A stretch of 36,105 nucleotides of DNA from contig NZ_JABBJN010000060.1 in NCBI RefSeq assembly GCF_012928505.1, forward strand, positions 1 to 36,105, written 5' to 3'. The position numbers and the translations under genes are program-made. This DNA comes from Achromobacter sp. Bel (lineage in GTDB: Bacteria > Pseudomonadota > Gammaproteobacteria > Burkholderiales > Burkholderiaceae_B). The notes below the pieces were generated by a model that was not told the DNA's origin, made no database searches, and worked only from the letters and a program-made list of their open reading frames with translations. Positions 8,634 to 17,918 of this stretch are shown here, piece by piece; position 1 is the stretch's first letter, and each line of letters starts with the position of its first letter.

Positions 8634-8884
8634 ATCCTGGATTCGCCCCCATAGATTGGGATCCCTCCCTAGTGAAAGGCCAGCAATAAGATAGATACAA
8701 TAGTCGGCTTGCCCTATCCATGGCTCGCGCGGGGATGGGCGCATAAAAACACAGCTAAAGTATGGTCATGACCCGCAAGCCCCGCCAAGAGCCGTCTTTG
8801 CATAGACACTCCTGGCATATAACCCCGGGCATGGCCAGCCAAAGCAACAAACAACCCAAACAGACTTAAACGCAGGAGAATTCA
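8634..8884 (+). promoter_or_regulatory. Intergenic region upstream of yajC
   Basis: The 340 bp between tgt and yajC (8545-8884) hold the repeat element at 8556-8633 and then about 250 bp without a gene. There is a -10-like TACAAT at 8696-8701 with only a weak -35, and a TATAAC at 8818-8823 with TTGCAT too close (14 bp). The yajC promoter therefore lies here but cannot be fixed. A Shine-Dalgarno (AGGAG, 8875-8879) precedes the yajC ATG. Confidence 0.4.
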
Positions 8885-9229
8885 ATGTCCGTTATCGATA
8901 CCGCCAGCCTCGTCGTGGCCCAAGCCGCCGCCCCCGAAGGCAATGCGCTGATGGGCATGCTGCCCATCGTCCTGATGTTCGTGATCCTCTATTTCCTGAT
9001 GATCCGTCCCCAGATGAAGCGCCAGAAAGAGCACCGTAACCTGATCGCCGCCCTGGCCAAGGGCGACGAAGTGGTCACCGCCGGCGGCATGCTCGGCAAA
9101 GTCACCAAGGTCAACGACAGCTACGTGACCGTTGAAGTCTCCGAACTGGCCGACAAGCCGGTCGAAGTGATCATGCAGAAGTCGTCGGTCTCGACCGTGC
9201 TGCCCAAGGGAACCATCAAGGCCTTGTAA
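8885..9229 (+). CDS. yajC: Sec translocon accessory subunit YajC
   Basis: YajC (114 aa) is a small inner-membrane protein that joins SecD and SecF in the accessory complex aiding protein export. One membrane segment lies at about residues 20-38 (MLPIVLMFVILYFLMI), followed by the conserved RPQMKRQKEH and the cytosolic domain with KGDEVVTAGGMLGKV. Gene order yajC-secD-secF is conserved in proteobacteria. An intrinsic-terminator-like hairpin between yajC and secD may set their relative expression. Confidence 0.95.
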   Translation: MSVIDTASLVVAQAAAPEGNALMGMLPIVLMFVILYFLMIRPQMKRQKEHRNLIAALAKGDEVVTAGGMLGKVTKVNDSYVTVEVSELADKPVEVIMQKSSVSTVLPKGTIKAL

Positions 9230-9238
9230 GCGTCCCAT

Positions 9239-9260
9239 AGAGCCCCGTCGGGCTCTTTTG
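9239..9260 (+). terminator. Terminator-like hairpin between yajC and secD
   Basis: A seven-pair stem, AGAGCCC (9239-9245) with GGGCTCT (9250-9256) and a four-base loop, ends in TTTT (9256-9259). It sits 10 bases after the yajC stop and about 80 bp before secD, so it may attenuate read-through in an otherwise standard operon. Confidence 0.7.
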
Positions 9261-9338
9261 TCCGATGGCGCCTGCCGCCGCCCGCCGCGCTTGCCGCTCG
9301 GGCGGCCCTTTCATCACTCTTACATGAAGTAGCCGGCA

Positions 9339-11219
9339 ATGAACCGCTATCCCCTCTGGAAGTACATTACGGTCCTGATCGCGGTCATCATTGGCCTGCT
9401 GTACACGCTTCCCAATTTCTACGGCGAGTCCCCTGCCGTCCAGGTTTCCAGCGCCAAGGCCACCATCAAGGTGGATCCGGCCATGCTGAGCCGGGTCGAG
9501 CAGATCCTGACGGACGCCAAGATCCCCAACGAAGGGGTCTTCTTCGAAACCAACGGCACGCTCGGCACCGTGCGCGCCCGCTTCACGTCGACCGACCTGC
9601 AACTGCAGGCGCGCGACCTGATCGACAAATCCCTCAATACCATCGCTGGCGATCCGCACTACACCGTGGCGCTGAACCTGCTGCCCGCCTCGCCCGCCTG
9701 GATGCGCGCGATGGGCTGGTTCGCCCCCAAGCCCATGTACCTGGGCCTGGACTTGCGCGGCGGCGTGCACTTCCTGCTGCAAGTCGACATGCAGGGCGCC
9801 CTGACCGCCCGCTACGACTCGCTGGCGGCCGACGTGCGCTCGGTGCTGCGCGACCAGAAGGTCAACGTGGCCGGCGTCGAACGTTCGGGCATGGGCATTG
9901 CCGCCACCTTCGCCAACACGGACGACCGCGACCGCGCCATCTCGACCCTGCGCACCCGCCTGCCCGACCTGGAATTCACCGAGCGCGAAGAAAACGGCAA
10001 GCAGCTGCTGATGGGCGCCCTGAACCCGGCCGCCGTCCAACGCGTGCAGGATTCCGCCTTAAAGCAGAACATCAACACCCTGCATAACCGGATCAACGAA
10101 CTGGGCGTGGCCGAACCGGTCATCCAGCAGCAAGGTTCCGACCGCATCGTGGTGCAGTTGCCCGGCGTGCAGGACGTGGCCAAGGCCAAGGAACTGCTGG
10201 GCCGCACCGCCACGCTGGAAATCCGCATGGTCGACGACACCCCCACCGCGCAAGCCGCGCTGCTGGGCGGCACCGTGCCCTTCGGCCTGGAACGCTACAA
10301 CGACCGCGACGGCCGTCCGATCCTGGTCCGCCGCCAGGTCGTCCTGACGGGTGAAAACCTGCAAGACGCCCAGCCCGGCCGCGACTCGCAGACCCAGCAG
10401 GCCGCTGTCCACCTGACGCTGGACTCCAAGGGCGCCCGCATCTTCCGCGACGTCACCCGCGACAACATCGGCAAGCGCATGGCCATCCTGCTGTTCGAAA
10501 ACGGCAAGGGCGAAGTGGTCACGGCGCCGGTCATCCGCAGCGAAATCGCGGGCGGCCAGGTCCAGATCTCGGGCAGCATGAGCTCCGAAGAAGCCGCCGA
10601 CACCGCGCTGCTGCTGCGCGCAGGCGCTTTGGCCGCGCCGATGTCCATCATCGAAGAACGCACCATCGGCCCGAGCCTGGGCGCCGACAACATCTCGAAG
10701 GGTTTCCATTCGACGCTGTACGGTTTCCTGGCCATCGCCGTCTTCATCATCCTGTACTACCACCTGTTCGGCGTGTTTTCCACGGTCGGCCTGACCCTGA
10801 ACGTGCTGCTGCTGCTGGCGCTGTTGTCCATGCTGCAGGCCACGCTCACCCTGCCAGGCATCGCCGCTATCGCGCTGACACTCGGCATGGCCATTGACTC
10901 GAACGTGCTGATCAACGAGCGGATACGGGAAGAGCTGCGGGCGGGCGCCACGCCGCAGCAAGCCATCCATCAGGGGTTCGAACGCGCCTGGGGCACCATT
11001 CTTGACTCGAACCTCACGACGCTCATCGTGGGCCTGGCGCTGCTGGCCTTCGGTTCGGGCCCGATCCGGGGCTTCGCCGTGGTGCACTGCCTGGGCATCC
11101 TGACCTCGATGTTCTCGTCGGTGGTGGGCGTGCGCGCCCTGGCCAACCTGTACTACGGCCGCAAGAAGAAGCTCACCACGATCTCCATCGGTGAAATCTG
11201 GAAACCGAAGGCAAACTGA
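9339..11219 (+). CDS. secD: Protein translocase subunit SecD
   Basis: SecD (626 aa) works with SecF as a proton-driven RND-type partner of SecYEG, pulling exported proteins through on the periplasmic side. Visible features are the first membrane segment at about 8-26, the large periplasmic domain with the conserved GLDLRGGVHFLLQVD (136-150), and a C-terminal block of five membrane segments (about 455-610) with the conserved TLPGIAAIALTLGMAIDSNV segment and the NERIREEL stretch. The ATG at 9339 starts at the normal N-terminus (MNRYPLWKY); its Shine-Dalgarno is weak. Confidence 0.97.
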   Translation: MNRYPLWKYITVLIAVIIGLLYTLPNFYGESPAVQVSSAKATIKVDPAMLSRVEQILTDAKIPNEGVFFETNGTLGTVRARFTSTDLQLQARDLIDKSLNTIAGDPHYTVALNLLPASPAWMRAMGWFAPKPMYLGLDLRGGVHFLLQVDMQGALTARYDSLAADVRSVLRDQKVNVAGVERSGMGIAATFANTDDRDRAISTLRTRLPDLEFTEREENGKQLLMGALNPAAVQRVQDSALKQNINTLHNRINELGVAEPVIQQQGSDRIVVQLPGVQDVAKAKELLGRTATLEIRMVDDTPTAQAALLGGTVPFGLERYNDRDGRPILVRRQVVLTGENLQDAQPGRDSQTQQAAVHLTLDSKGARIFRDVTRDNIGKRMAILLFENGKGEVVTAPVIRSEIAGGQVQISGSMSSEEAADTALLLRAGALAAPMSIIEERTIGPSLGADNISKGFHSTLYGFLAIAVFIILYYHLFGVFSTVGLTLNVLLLLALLSMLQATLTLPGIAAIALTLGMAIDSNVLINERIREELRAGATPQQAIHQGFERAWGTILDSNLTTLIVGLALLAFGSGPIRGFAVVHCLGILTSMFSSVVGVRALANLYYGRKKKLTTISIGEIWKPKAN

Positions 11220-11226
11220 ACATAAA

Positions 11227-11248
11227 GCGGGCGGCGCAAGCCGTCCGC
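11227..11248 (+). other. Intercistronic stem-loop between secD and secF
   Basis: GCGGGCGG (11227-11234) pairs with CCGTCCGC (11241-11248) around a six-base loop, eight pairs including one G-U. No T-run follows, so it is not an intrinsic terminator; it may stabilise or process the secD-secF message. Confidence 0.5.
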
Positions 11249-11273
11249 CACAGCAAAGAACCGAAGGCGAAAA

Positions 11274-12209
11274 ATGGAATTTTTCCGGATTCACCGCACT
11301 ATCCCGTTCATGCGCCATGCGTTGGTGCTGAACATCATCAGTCTCGTCACGTTCATCCTGGCGATCTTCTTCATCGTGACCCGCGGGTTCCACCTGTCGA
11401 TCGAATTCACCGGCGGCACGGTCATGGAAGTCAACTACGCCCAGACGGCGCAGCTTGAAAACGTGCGCGGCGTGGTGTCCAAGCTGGGCTACACCGACTT
11501 CCAGGTGCAGAACTTCGGCACCTCGCACGACGTGATGATCCGCCTGCCGCTGCAGGAAGGCCAGACGTCGGCGACCCAAAGCGAAACCGTCATGGCCGCG
11601 CTGAAGACGGCTGATGCCGGCGTCGAACTGCGCCGCGTGGAATTCGTTGGTCCGCAGGTCGGCCAGGAACTGCTGCACAACGGCCTGATGGCCTTGCTGG
11701 TGGTGGTCATCGGCATCATGGCCTACCTGGGCTTCCGCTTCGAATGGAAGTTCGCCGTCGCCGGCGTGATCGCCAACCTGCACGACGTGGTGATCATCCT
11801 GGGCTTCTTCGCGTTCTTCCAGTGGGAATTCTCGCTGTCGGTGCTGGCGGGCGTGCTGGCGGTGCTGGGCTATTCCGTGAACGAATCCGTGGTCATCATG
11901 GACCGGATCCGCGAGAACTTCCGCAAGTACCGCAAGGCGGACGTGCACGAAGTCATCAACAGCGCCATCACGCAGACCATCTCGCGGACCATCATCACCC
12001 ACGGTTCGACGCAGATGATGGTGCTGGCCATGCTGTTCTTCGGCGGCCCCACCCTGCACTACTTCGCCATGGCGCTCACCATCGGCATCTGGTTCGGCAT
12101 CTACTCGTCGGTGTTCGTCGCCGCCGCGCTGGCCATGTGGATGGGCGTCAAGCGCGAAGACCTGATCAAGCCGGTCAAGAAGGAAGGCGAAGAAGGCGAA
12201 GTCGCCTGA
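11274..12209 (+). CDS. secF: Protein translocase subunit SecF
   Basis: SecF (311 aa) is the partner of SecD. It has one membrane segment at about 17-36, the signature IEFTGGT at 43-49, a short periplasmic domain, then five membrane segments from about residue 130, including the conserved LGYSVNESVVIMDRIREN stretch. It ends in a charged cytosolic tail (KKEGEEGEVA). It starts 54 bp after secD with a GAAGG-like Shine-Dalgarno, and a strong terminator follows the stop. Confidence 0.97.
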   Translation: MEFFRIHRTIPFMRHALVLNIISLVTFILAIFFIVTRGFHLSIEFTGGTVMEVNYAQTAQLENVRGVVSKLGYTDFQVQNFGTSHDVMIRLPLQEGQTSATQSETVMAALKTADAGVELRRVEFVGPQVGQELLHNGLMALLVVVIGIMAYLGFRFEWKFAVAGVIANLHDVVIILGFFAFFQWEFSLSVLAGVLAVLGYSVNESVVIMDRIRENFRKYRKADVHEVINSAITQTISRTIITHGSTQMMVLAMLFFGGPTLHYFAMALTIGIWFGIYSSVFVAAALAMWMGVKREDLIKPVKKEGEEGEVA

Positions 12210-12229
12210 CCTGCCTCGCGCTTCAAACA

Positions 12230-12261
12230 AAAACCCGTCGCTTGCGACGGGTTTTGTTTTT
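12230..12261 (+). terminator. Terminator of the yajC-secDF operon
   Basis: AAAACCCGTCGC (12230-12241) pairs perfectly with GCGACGGGTTTT (12244-12255) around a two-base loop, followed by GTTTTT. The twelve-pair stem with A/T flanks is a strong intrinsic terminator and could act in both directions. Confidence 0.92.
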
Positions 12262-12338
12262 GGGCCACCACTGTACTGCGCCTTCTTGTCCCGCTGTACG
12301 GGTACGAATGCGCCCGCATTGGCTACCATAGGAACACC

Positions 12339-13016
12339 ATGAAACTATCCATCGATCATCTCGTCATCGCCGCGGCGGACCTTGCCAGCGGCACGCAATA
12401 CGTTGCAGACCTCCTGGGCGTCGCGCCGCAAGGCGGCGGCGTCCACCCGCGCATGGGCACCCATAACCGGGTGCTGGGCATGGCCGACGGCATCTACCTG
12501 GAAGTGATCGCCATCGACCCCGATGCGCCGCCGCCCGAGCGTGCGCGCTGGTTCGGGCTGGACCAGGGCGACGTGCGCGCACACCTGGAACAGGGGCCGT
12601 TCCTGGCGCACTGGGCGGCGCGGGTCGAAGCGCCCATGGACCTGACCCGCATGCAGGCCGAGCATCCCGAGCGCATCGCGCCCGTCATCCCCATGACCCG
12701 GGGCAACCTGCGCTGGCGCTTGACGGTGCCGGACGATGGCAGCCTGCCGGTCTGGCGCGAAGCCGGCCATGCCGCGGGCGATGGCCTCCTGCCCACACTG
12801 ATCCAATGGGATGTGGATGCCTACCCCGGCGTCAGCCTGCCGCGCCAGCCCCTGAAGCTGGTTCGCCTGACGGGCAGCCATCCGCAGGCCGGCCTGCTGC
12901 GCCAGGGACTGACCTGGATGGGCGCAGACACCCTGATCGACCTTGAACAAGCCAGCGGCACCCCGCGCCTGTGGGCGCAGATCGAGACCCCCCAGGGCGT
13001 CAAGACGCTGGCATGA
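12339..13016 (+). CDS. VOC-superfamily (glyoxalase-like) protein
   Basis: This 225-residue protein has the N-terminal pattern of the glyoxalase/VOC fold: IDHLVIAAADL with possible metal ligand His7, and GIYLEVIAID with Glu55 at a metal-ligand position. It looks like the single-chain Glyoxalase_3-type family, in which the second half is a diverged repeat. Substrate is unknown. An AGGA Shine-Dalgarno precedes the ATG. It follows the secF terminator and lies 69 bp ahead of the AlaX-type gene, so the two may be co-transcribed. Confidence 0.75.
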   Translation: MKLSIDHLVIAAADLASGTQYVADLLGVAPQGGGVHPRMGTHNRVLGMADGIYLEVIAIDPDAPPPERARWFGLDQGDVRAHLEQGPFLAHWAARVEAPMDLTRMQAEHPERIAPVIPMTRGNLRWRLTVPDDGSLPVWREAGHAAGDGLLPTLIQWDVDAYPGVSLPRQPLKLVRLTGSHPQAGLLRQGLTWMGADTLIDLEQASGTPRLWAQIETPQGVKTLA

Positions 13017-13085
13017 CCCTGGCACGCCCCCGACATGACCCCACCCGATAACAACAATTCAACACCCCAAACCGGAGACTCCCCC

Positions 13086-13796
13086 ATGCCCGCCACCCGC
13101 AAACGATTCGACGACGAACCCTACCTGGGCCAGTGCGACGCCACCGTCATCGCCGTGAATCCCGAGGGTATCGAACTGGACGAAACCGTCTGCTACGCGC
13201 GCAGCGGCGGCCAAGCGGGCGACAGCGGCACGCTGACCCTGGCGGACGGCCGCACCCTGACGCTGACGGATACCGTCTACGCCGACGACCGCCAACGTAT
13301 CCTCCACGTGCTGGAGGGCGACGCCACCCCGCAAGTCGGGGACCGCGTCACCGTGTCCATCGACTGGGCGCGCCGCCACCGGCTGATGCGCCTGCACACC
13401 TGCCTGCACTTGCTGGGTTCGCTCGTGCCCGCGCCGGTGACCGGGTGCAGCATCTCGCCCGATTCCGCCCGCATCGATTTCGACCTGCCCGAATCCACGC
13501 TGGAAAAGACGGATCTGACCGAACGGCTGAATGCGCTGATCAACCGCGGCCTCGACGTCGCGGTCAACGGCATCACGCCCGAAGAGCTGGCGGCGCAACC
13601 CGACCTGGTCCGCACCGTGGGCGCCGCCCCTCCCGCCGGCACCGCCAAGATCCGCATCATCGATATCCCCGGCGTCGACCGCCAGCCCTGTGGCGGCACG
13701 CACGTACGGAATACGGCAGAAATCGGCGCCATCGCCGTCACCAAGATCGAAAAGAAAAGCCGCACCAACCGGCGCGTGGTGGTGGGCTTCGCGTAA
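13086..13796 (+). CDS. Alanyl-tRNA editing protein, AlaX-M type
   Basis: This 236-residue protein resembles the editing domain of alanyl-tRNA synthetase and would hydrolyse Ser- or Gly-mischarged tRNA-Ala. The zinc motifs are present: HTCLH at 104-108 and CGGTH at 202-206. The N-terminal barrel carries the RSGGQAGDSG loop (39-48) expected in the AlaX-M subtype. The start at 13086 has a GGAGA Shine-Dalgarno; the frame extends to an ATG at 13035, but that adds 17 low-complexity residues. A bidirectional terminator follows. Two tRNA-Ala genes with the G3-T70 identity pair lie further right, without a direct link. Confidence 0.88.
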   Translation: MPATRKRFDDEPYLGQCDATVIAVNPEGIELDETVCYARSGGQAGDSGTLTLADGRTLTLTDTVYADDRQRILHVLEGDATPQVGDRVTVSIDWARRHRLMRLHTCLHLLGSLVPAPVTGCSISPDSARIDFDLPESTLEKTDLTERLNALINRGLDVAVNGITPEELAAQPDLVRTVGAAPPAGTAKIRIIDIPGVDRQPCGGTHVRNTAEIGAIAVTKIEKKSRTNRRVVVGFA

Positions 13797-13820
13797 AGCA
13801 GGCCCTGTCTGACACCATGA

Positions 13821-13855
13821 AAAAAGGGCCGCGAGTGGATCGCAGCCCTTTTCTA
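13821..13855. terminator. Bidirectional terminator between the AlaX-type and PAP2 genes
   Basis: AAAAGGGC (13822-13829) pairs with GCCCTTTT (13845-13852), and GCGA (13831-13834) with TCGC (13840-13843), with one mismatch between. A- and T-runs on both sides suit the two convergent genes. Confidence 0.85.
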
Positions 13856-13868
13856 TTCGTGCGGACGT

Positions 13869-14636
13869 TCAGCCCTTTTTCCACCACCGCCACGGCGCGC
13901 GCAGTGGCCATTGATACTTGCTGCACAGGACGCGGGGCGCCAGCACGTGGCCGACCAGCACTGCGATGCCGGCCGCAGTCATCACGTCGGACAGGTAGTG
14001 GTCCAGATTGACCAGCCGGCTCATCGCCACCAGCGCCGCCAGCAGCAGGAAGGCCGTGCGCCAGCGCGGGGCCAGGATGCTCAGCACGACCGCCACGGCG
14101 AACGCGGCATAGGTGTGGCTGGAGGGAAAGGAATTGAACTGCTGCACACGCGAAAAGGATTCGCCCAGCCCGTAAATGCCTTTCTCGAAAAACAATTCGG
14201 GACGGGCCCGCGCCACCGACCGTTTCAGCACCAGCACCACCAGCCCGCCCACGGCCATCGTGGACAGCATCAGCAGGCTGCCGCGCGCCATGCTGGCGTA
14301 GCTCATGCGCAAGGGGTTGCGCCAGCCGCGCGCCAGGCCGATCAGGCCGACGACGTAAAAGGCCAGCGCCACGCCGATGTATGGGCCGCTCTCGCCCATT
14401 TGCCCCACCCATTCGAAGGACTCGTTCACGCCGTCGGAGACCGACTGCTTGATCCAGATGGCCAGCGGCAGATCCACCCAGCGCGCGCAGGCGGCGGCCA
14501 CCGCTGCCAAGGCAACGCCCAGCAGCAACCAGGTGGCCAACGAGAACGGATTTCGGACTTCGTCCGGTACGGGCAGGCCAGGCGCGGCGGGGGCCGCAGG
14601 AGCGGCGACCGGAGGCGTCATGGGATTGGGTGTCAT
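13869..14636 (-). CDS. PAP2-family membrane phosphatase
   Basis: This 255-residue membrane protein belongs to the type 2 phosphatidic acid phosphatase family. All three catalytic motifs are present: KX6RP at 138-146 (KRSVARARP), PSSH at 171-174, and SRX5HX3D at 206-217. Several membrane segments flank them (for example 33-52, 84-103, 122-138, 176-190, 196-206). Likely substrates are lipid phosphates such as undecaprenyl pyrophosphate or phosphatidylglycerophosphate; the sequence does not decide. The N-terminus is rich in Pro and Ala; an ATG five codons further in (14621) is an alternative start. It is divergent from miaB. Confidence 0.87.
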   Translation of the reverse strand: MTPNPMTPPVAAPAAPAAPGLPVPDEVRNPFSLATWLLLGVALAAVAAACARWVDLPLAIWIKQSVSDGVNESFEWVGQMGESGPYIGVALAFYVVGLIGLARGWRNPLRMSYASMARGSLLMLSTMAVGGLVVLVLKRSVARARPELFFEKGIYGLGESFSRVQQFNSFPSSHTYAAFAVAVVLSILAPRWRTAFLLLAALVAMSRLVNLDHYLSDVMTAAGIAVLVGHVLAPRVLCSKYQWPLRAPWRWWKKG

Positions 14637-14746
14637 CGGTACCGCTCAAAGAAAATGAGAAATATTACCGTCCGCTGAAAGCCGGCCGGACCGCTATCGT
14701 AACGGCGACCGCCCGCGGCACCAAGAAACAATTTTCGCGCAAGGGT

Positions 14747-14752
14747 TAAAAT
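14747..14752 (+). promoter_or_regulatory. Possible -10 element of the miaB operon
   Basis: TAAAAT at 14747-14752 lies 55 bp before the miaB ATG, within a 170-bp divergent region. The matching -35 (GAAACA at 14725-14730, 16-bp spacing) is weak, so the assignment is tentative. Confidence 0.35.
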
Positions 14753-14806
14753 TCCGCCTTTCCAGCCCATCAGCCCCCGGGATCTACACCCGTCACGGCG
14801 ACCATC

Positions 14807-16263
14807 ATGCAAGCAACCTCCCTGAAGCGCGACAACGCGCGCGACGGCGGCAACGCCGCCTCCCCCCTCGCAGACGCCCCCCAAGCATCCCCCGTGGACA
14901 CCGGCGCCGGCTCCCCCCGCAAGCTGTACATCCGCACCTTCGGATGCCAGATGAACGAGTACGACTCGGACAAGATGGCCGACGTGCTGCGTGGCGACCA
15001 GGGCCTGGAGCTGACCGACAATCCGGAAGAAGCCGACGTCATCCTGTTCAACACCTGTTCGGTGCGCGAGAAGGCGCAGGAAAAAGTCTTCTCGGACCTG
15101 GGCCGGGTGCAGCACCTGAAGAAAACCAACCCGAACCTCGTGATCGGCGTCGGCGGGTGCGTGGCTAGCCAGGAAGGCGCGGCCATCGTCAAGCGCGCGC
15201 CGTACGTGGACGTCGTCTTCGGCCCGCAAACGCTGCACCGCCTGCCGGACCTGATCGCGCGCCGCCGCGCCGAAGGCCGTTCGCAGGTGGACATCAGCTT
15301 TCCCGAAATCGAAAAGTTCGACAATATGCCGCCGCCGCGCGTCGATGGCGCCACGGCGTTCGTGTCCATCATGGAAGGCTGTAGCAAGTACTGCAGCTTC
15401 TGTGTCGTACCTTACACGCGCGGCGAAGAAGTCTCGCGCCCCTTCGAAGACGTGCTGGTCGAAGTGGCCGACCTGGCCGACCAGGGCGTGAAGGAAGTGA
15501 CGCTGCTGGGCCAGAACGTGAACGCCTACCGCGGCAAGATGGAAGGCACCGACGACATCGCCGACTTCGCCATGCTGCTGGAGTACGTGCACGAAATCCC
15601 CGGCATCGAACGCATCCGCTACACCACCTCGCACCCCAAGGAAATGACCCAACGCATGGTGGACGCCTACGCCCGCCTGCCGAAACTGGTGTCGTTCCTG
15701 CACCTGCCCGTGCAAGCAGGCAGCGACCGGGTGCTGGCCGGGATGAAGCGTGGCTACACCACCCTGGAATTCAAGTCGGTGGTCCGCCGCCTGCGCGCCG
15801 CCCGCCCCGACCTGACCTTGTCGTCCGACTTCATCGTGGGCTTCCCCGGTGAAACGGAAGAAGATTTCGAAAAGACGATCAAGCTGATCGAGGACGTCGG
15901 CTTCGACACCTCGTTCTCGTTCGTCTATTCGCGTCGCCCGGGCACGCCCGCGGCCGACCTGGCCGACGACACGCCGCAAGACGTGAAGCTGCGCCGCCTG
16001 CAGCGCCTGCAGGCGCTGATCAATGATCAAGCCGCCGCCATCGCCCGCAACATGGTCGGCACGCGCCAGCGCCTGCTGGTGGAAGGCCCCTCGCGCCGCG
16101 ACCCCAACGAACTGATGGGCCGCACCGAGAACAACCGCATCGTGAATTTCGCCGCGCCCGCGCGGCTCATCGGACAAATGGTCGACGTCATCATTACCGA
16201 AGCGCACACCAATTCGTTGCGCGCCCGGGTGGCAGACGTGGACCGCGTTCCCCAAGAGGCCGA

Positions 16264-16267
<4 letters not shown>
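14807..16267 (+). CDS. miaB: tRNA-2-methylthio-N6-dimethylallyladenosine synthase
   Basis: MiaB (486 aa) is a radical-SAM methylthiotransferase that converts i6A37 to ms2i6A37 in tRNAs reading UNN codons. The auxiliary cluster cysteines are Cys47 (TFGCQMNEYDSDKM), Cys84 and Cys118, and the radical-SAM cluster is Cys192, Cys196, Cys199 (GCSKYCSFC). A TRAM RNA-binding domain forms the C-terminus (about 415-480). About 38 residues precede the usual family N-terminus; this Ala/Pro/Asp-rich stretch may be a real extension or an annotation of an upstream ATG, and no strong Shine-Dalgarno settles it. The stop overlaps phoH (ATGA, 16264-16267). Confidence 0.95.
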
Positions 16268-17278
<1,011 letters not shown>

Positions 17279-17289
<11 letters not shown>

Positions 17290-17755
17290 GCTGTCCCTGT
17301 CCGTCCAATACGGGGTGGAAGAACCCCGCTTGCCCCGCTGGCGCCTGCGCCGGTGGGCCGAGCGCGCCCTGGAGGCGGCGGCGGAAGACGGCCTGGTCGA
17401 ATTCTCGGCGGCCGAACTCAGCCTGCGCCTGGTCGGCGCAGCCGAAGGCCGGCGCCTGAACCGGGACTTCCGCGACCGCGATTACGCCACCAACGTGCTG
17501 ACCTTCGAGTACGGCGTCGACCCCGTGGGCGTGGCGCGCGGCGACATCGTTATGTGCGTGCCCGTGTTGGTGCGCGAGGCCCGGGAACAGCGCAAGGCGC
17601 TGCTGGAGCATGCCGCCCACCTGACCCTGCACGGCGTGCTGCATTCGCTGGGCTACGACCATATCAAGGCACGGGACGCCAAGCGCATGGAAGCGCTGGA
17701 GACCGCCACGCTGGCGAAGATGGGCATCGCCGACCCGTACTGGGCGGCCGACTAG
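17279..17755 (+). CDS. ybeY: Endoribonuclease YbeY (rRNA maturation factor)
   Basis: YbeY (158 aa) is a metal-dependent single-strand endoribonuclease needed for 16S rRNA 3'-end maturation and ribosome quality control. The signature HGVLHSLGYDH (H-X3-H-X5-H) is present near residues 119-129, and TNVLTFEY precedes it as in the family. The ATG at 17279 lies inside the phoH-like gene (11-base overlap) and gives the normal length. Confidence 0.95.
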
Positions 17756-17799
17756 CCCGCCGTCGAGCAAGCGGTTCGGGTCTACCCCTAGAAATTGCT

Positions 17800-17848
17800 G
17801 AAAATGGCGCCAAGCACGACGCAGATGACGGCGATTGGCCCCATTTTC
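17800..17848. repeat. Inverted repeat between ybeY and corC
   Basis: GAAAATGGCGCCAA (17800-17813) is matched by TTGGCCCCATTTTC (17835-17848), 13 of 14 positions complementary, with a 21-base loop. TTTT closes the right arm, so it could act as a weak terminator after ybeY, or as an operator or leader structure for corC. Confidence 0.6.
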
Positions 17849-17858
17849 ATGGCGCCCG

Positions 17859-17889
17859 TTACAAATGGAAGGCCAGTTTCGGTTATGCT
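17859..17889 (+). promoter_or_regulatory. Possible corC-lnt promoter
   Basis: TTACAA (17859-17864) and TATGCT (17884-17889) are -35/-10-like, with a 19-bp spacing that is longer than ideal. They lie about 30 bp before the corC ATG and downstream of the inverted repeat. Confidence 0.35.
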
Positions 17890-17918
17890 GGCCCCTCCCT
17901 AACTTGTCCTCCCGGACG

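Noticed and set aside
10059..12329. A 756-codon open frame on the minus strand across secD and secF
   Set aside because: It is the high-GC shadow of secD-secF: His/Asp/Gly/Arg-rich without any recognisable domain, while the plus-strand frames encode clear SecD and SecF.
14646..14668. AT-rich stretch before the PAP2 gene as a Fur box
   Set aside because: It does not fit the repeated NATWAT pattern well enough.
14633..16255. A 540-codon minus-strand frame opposite miaB
   Set aside because: Shadow frame with no domain; the plus strand has all MiaB motifs.
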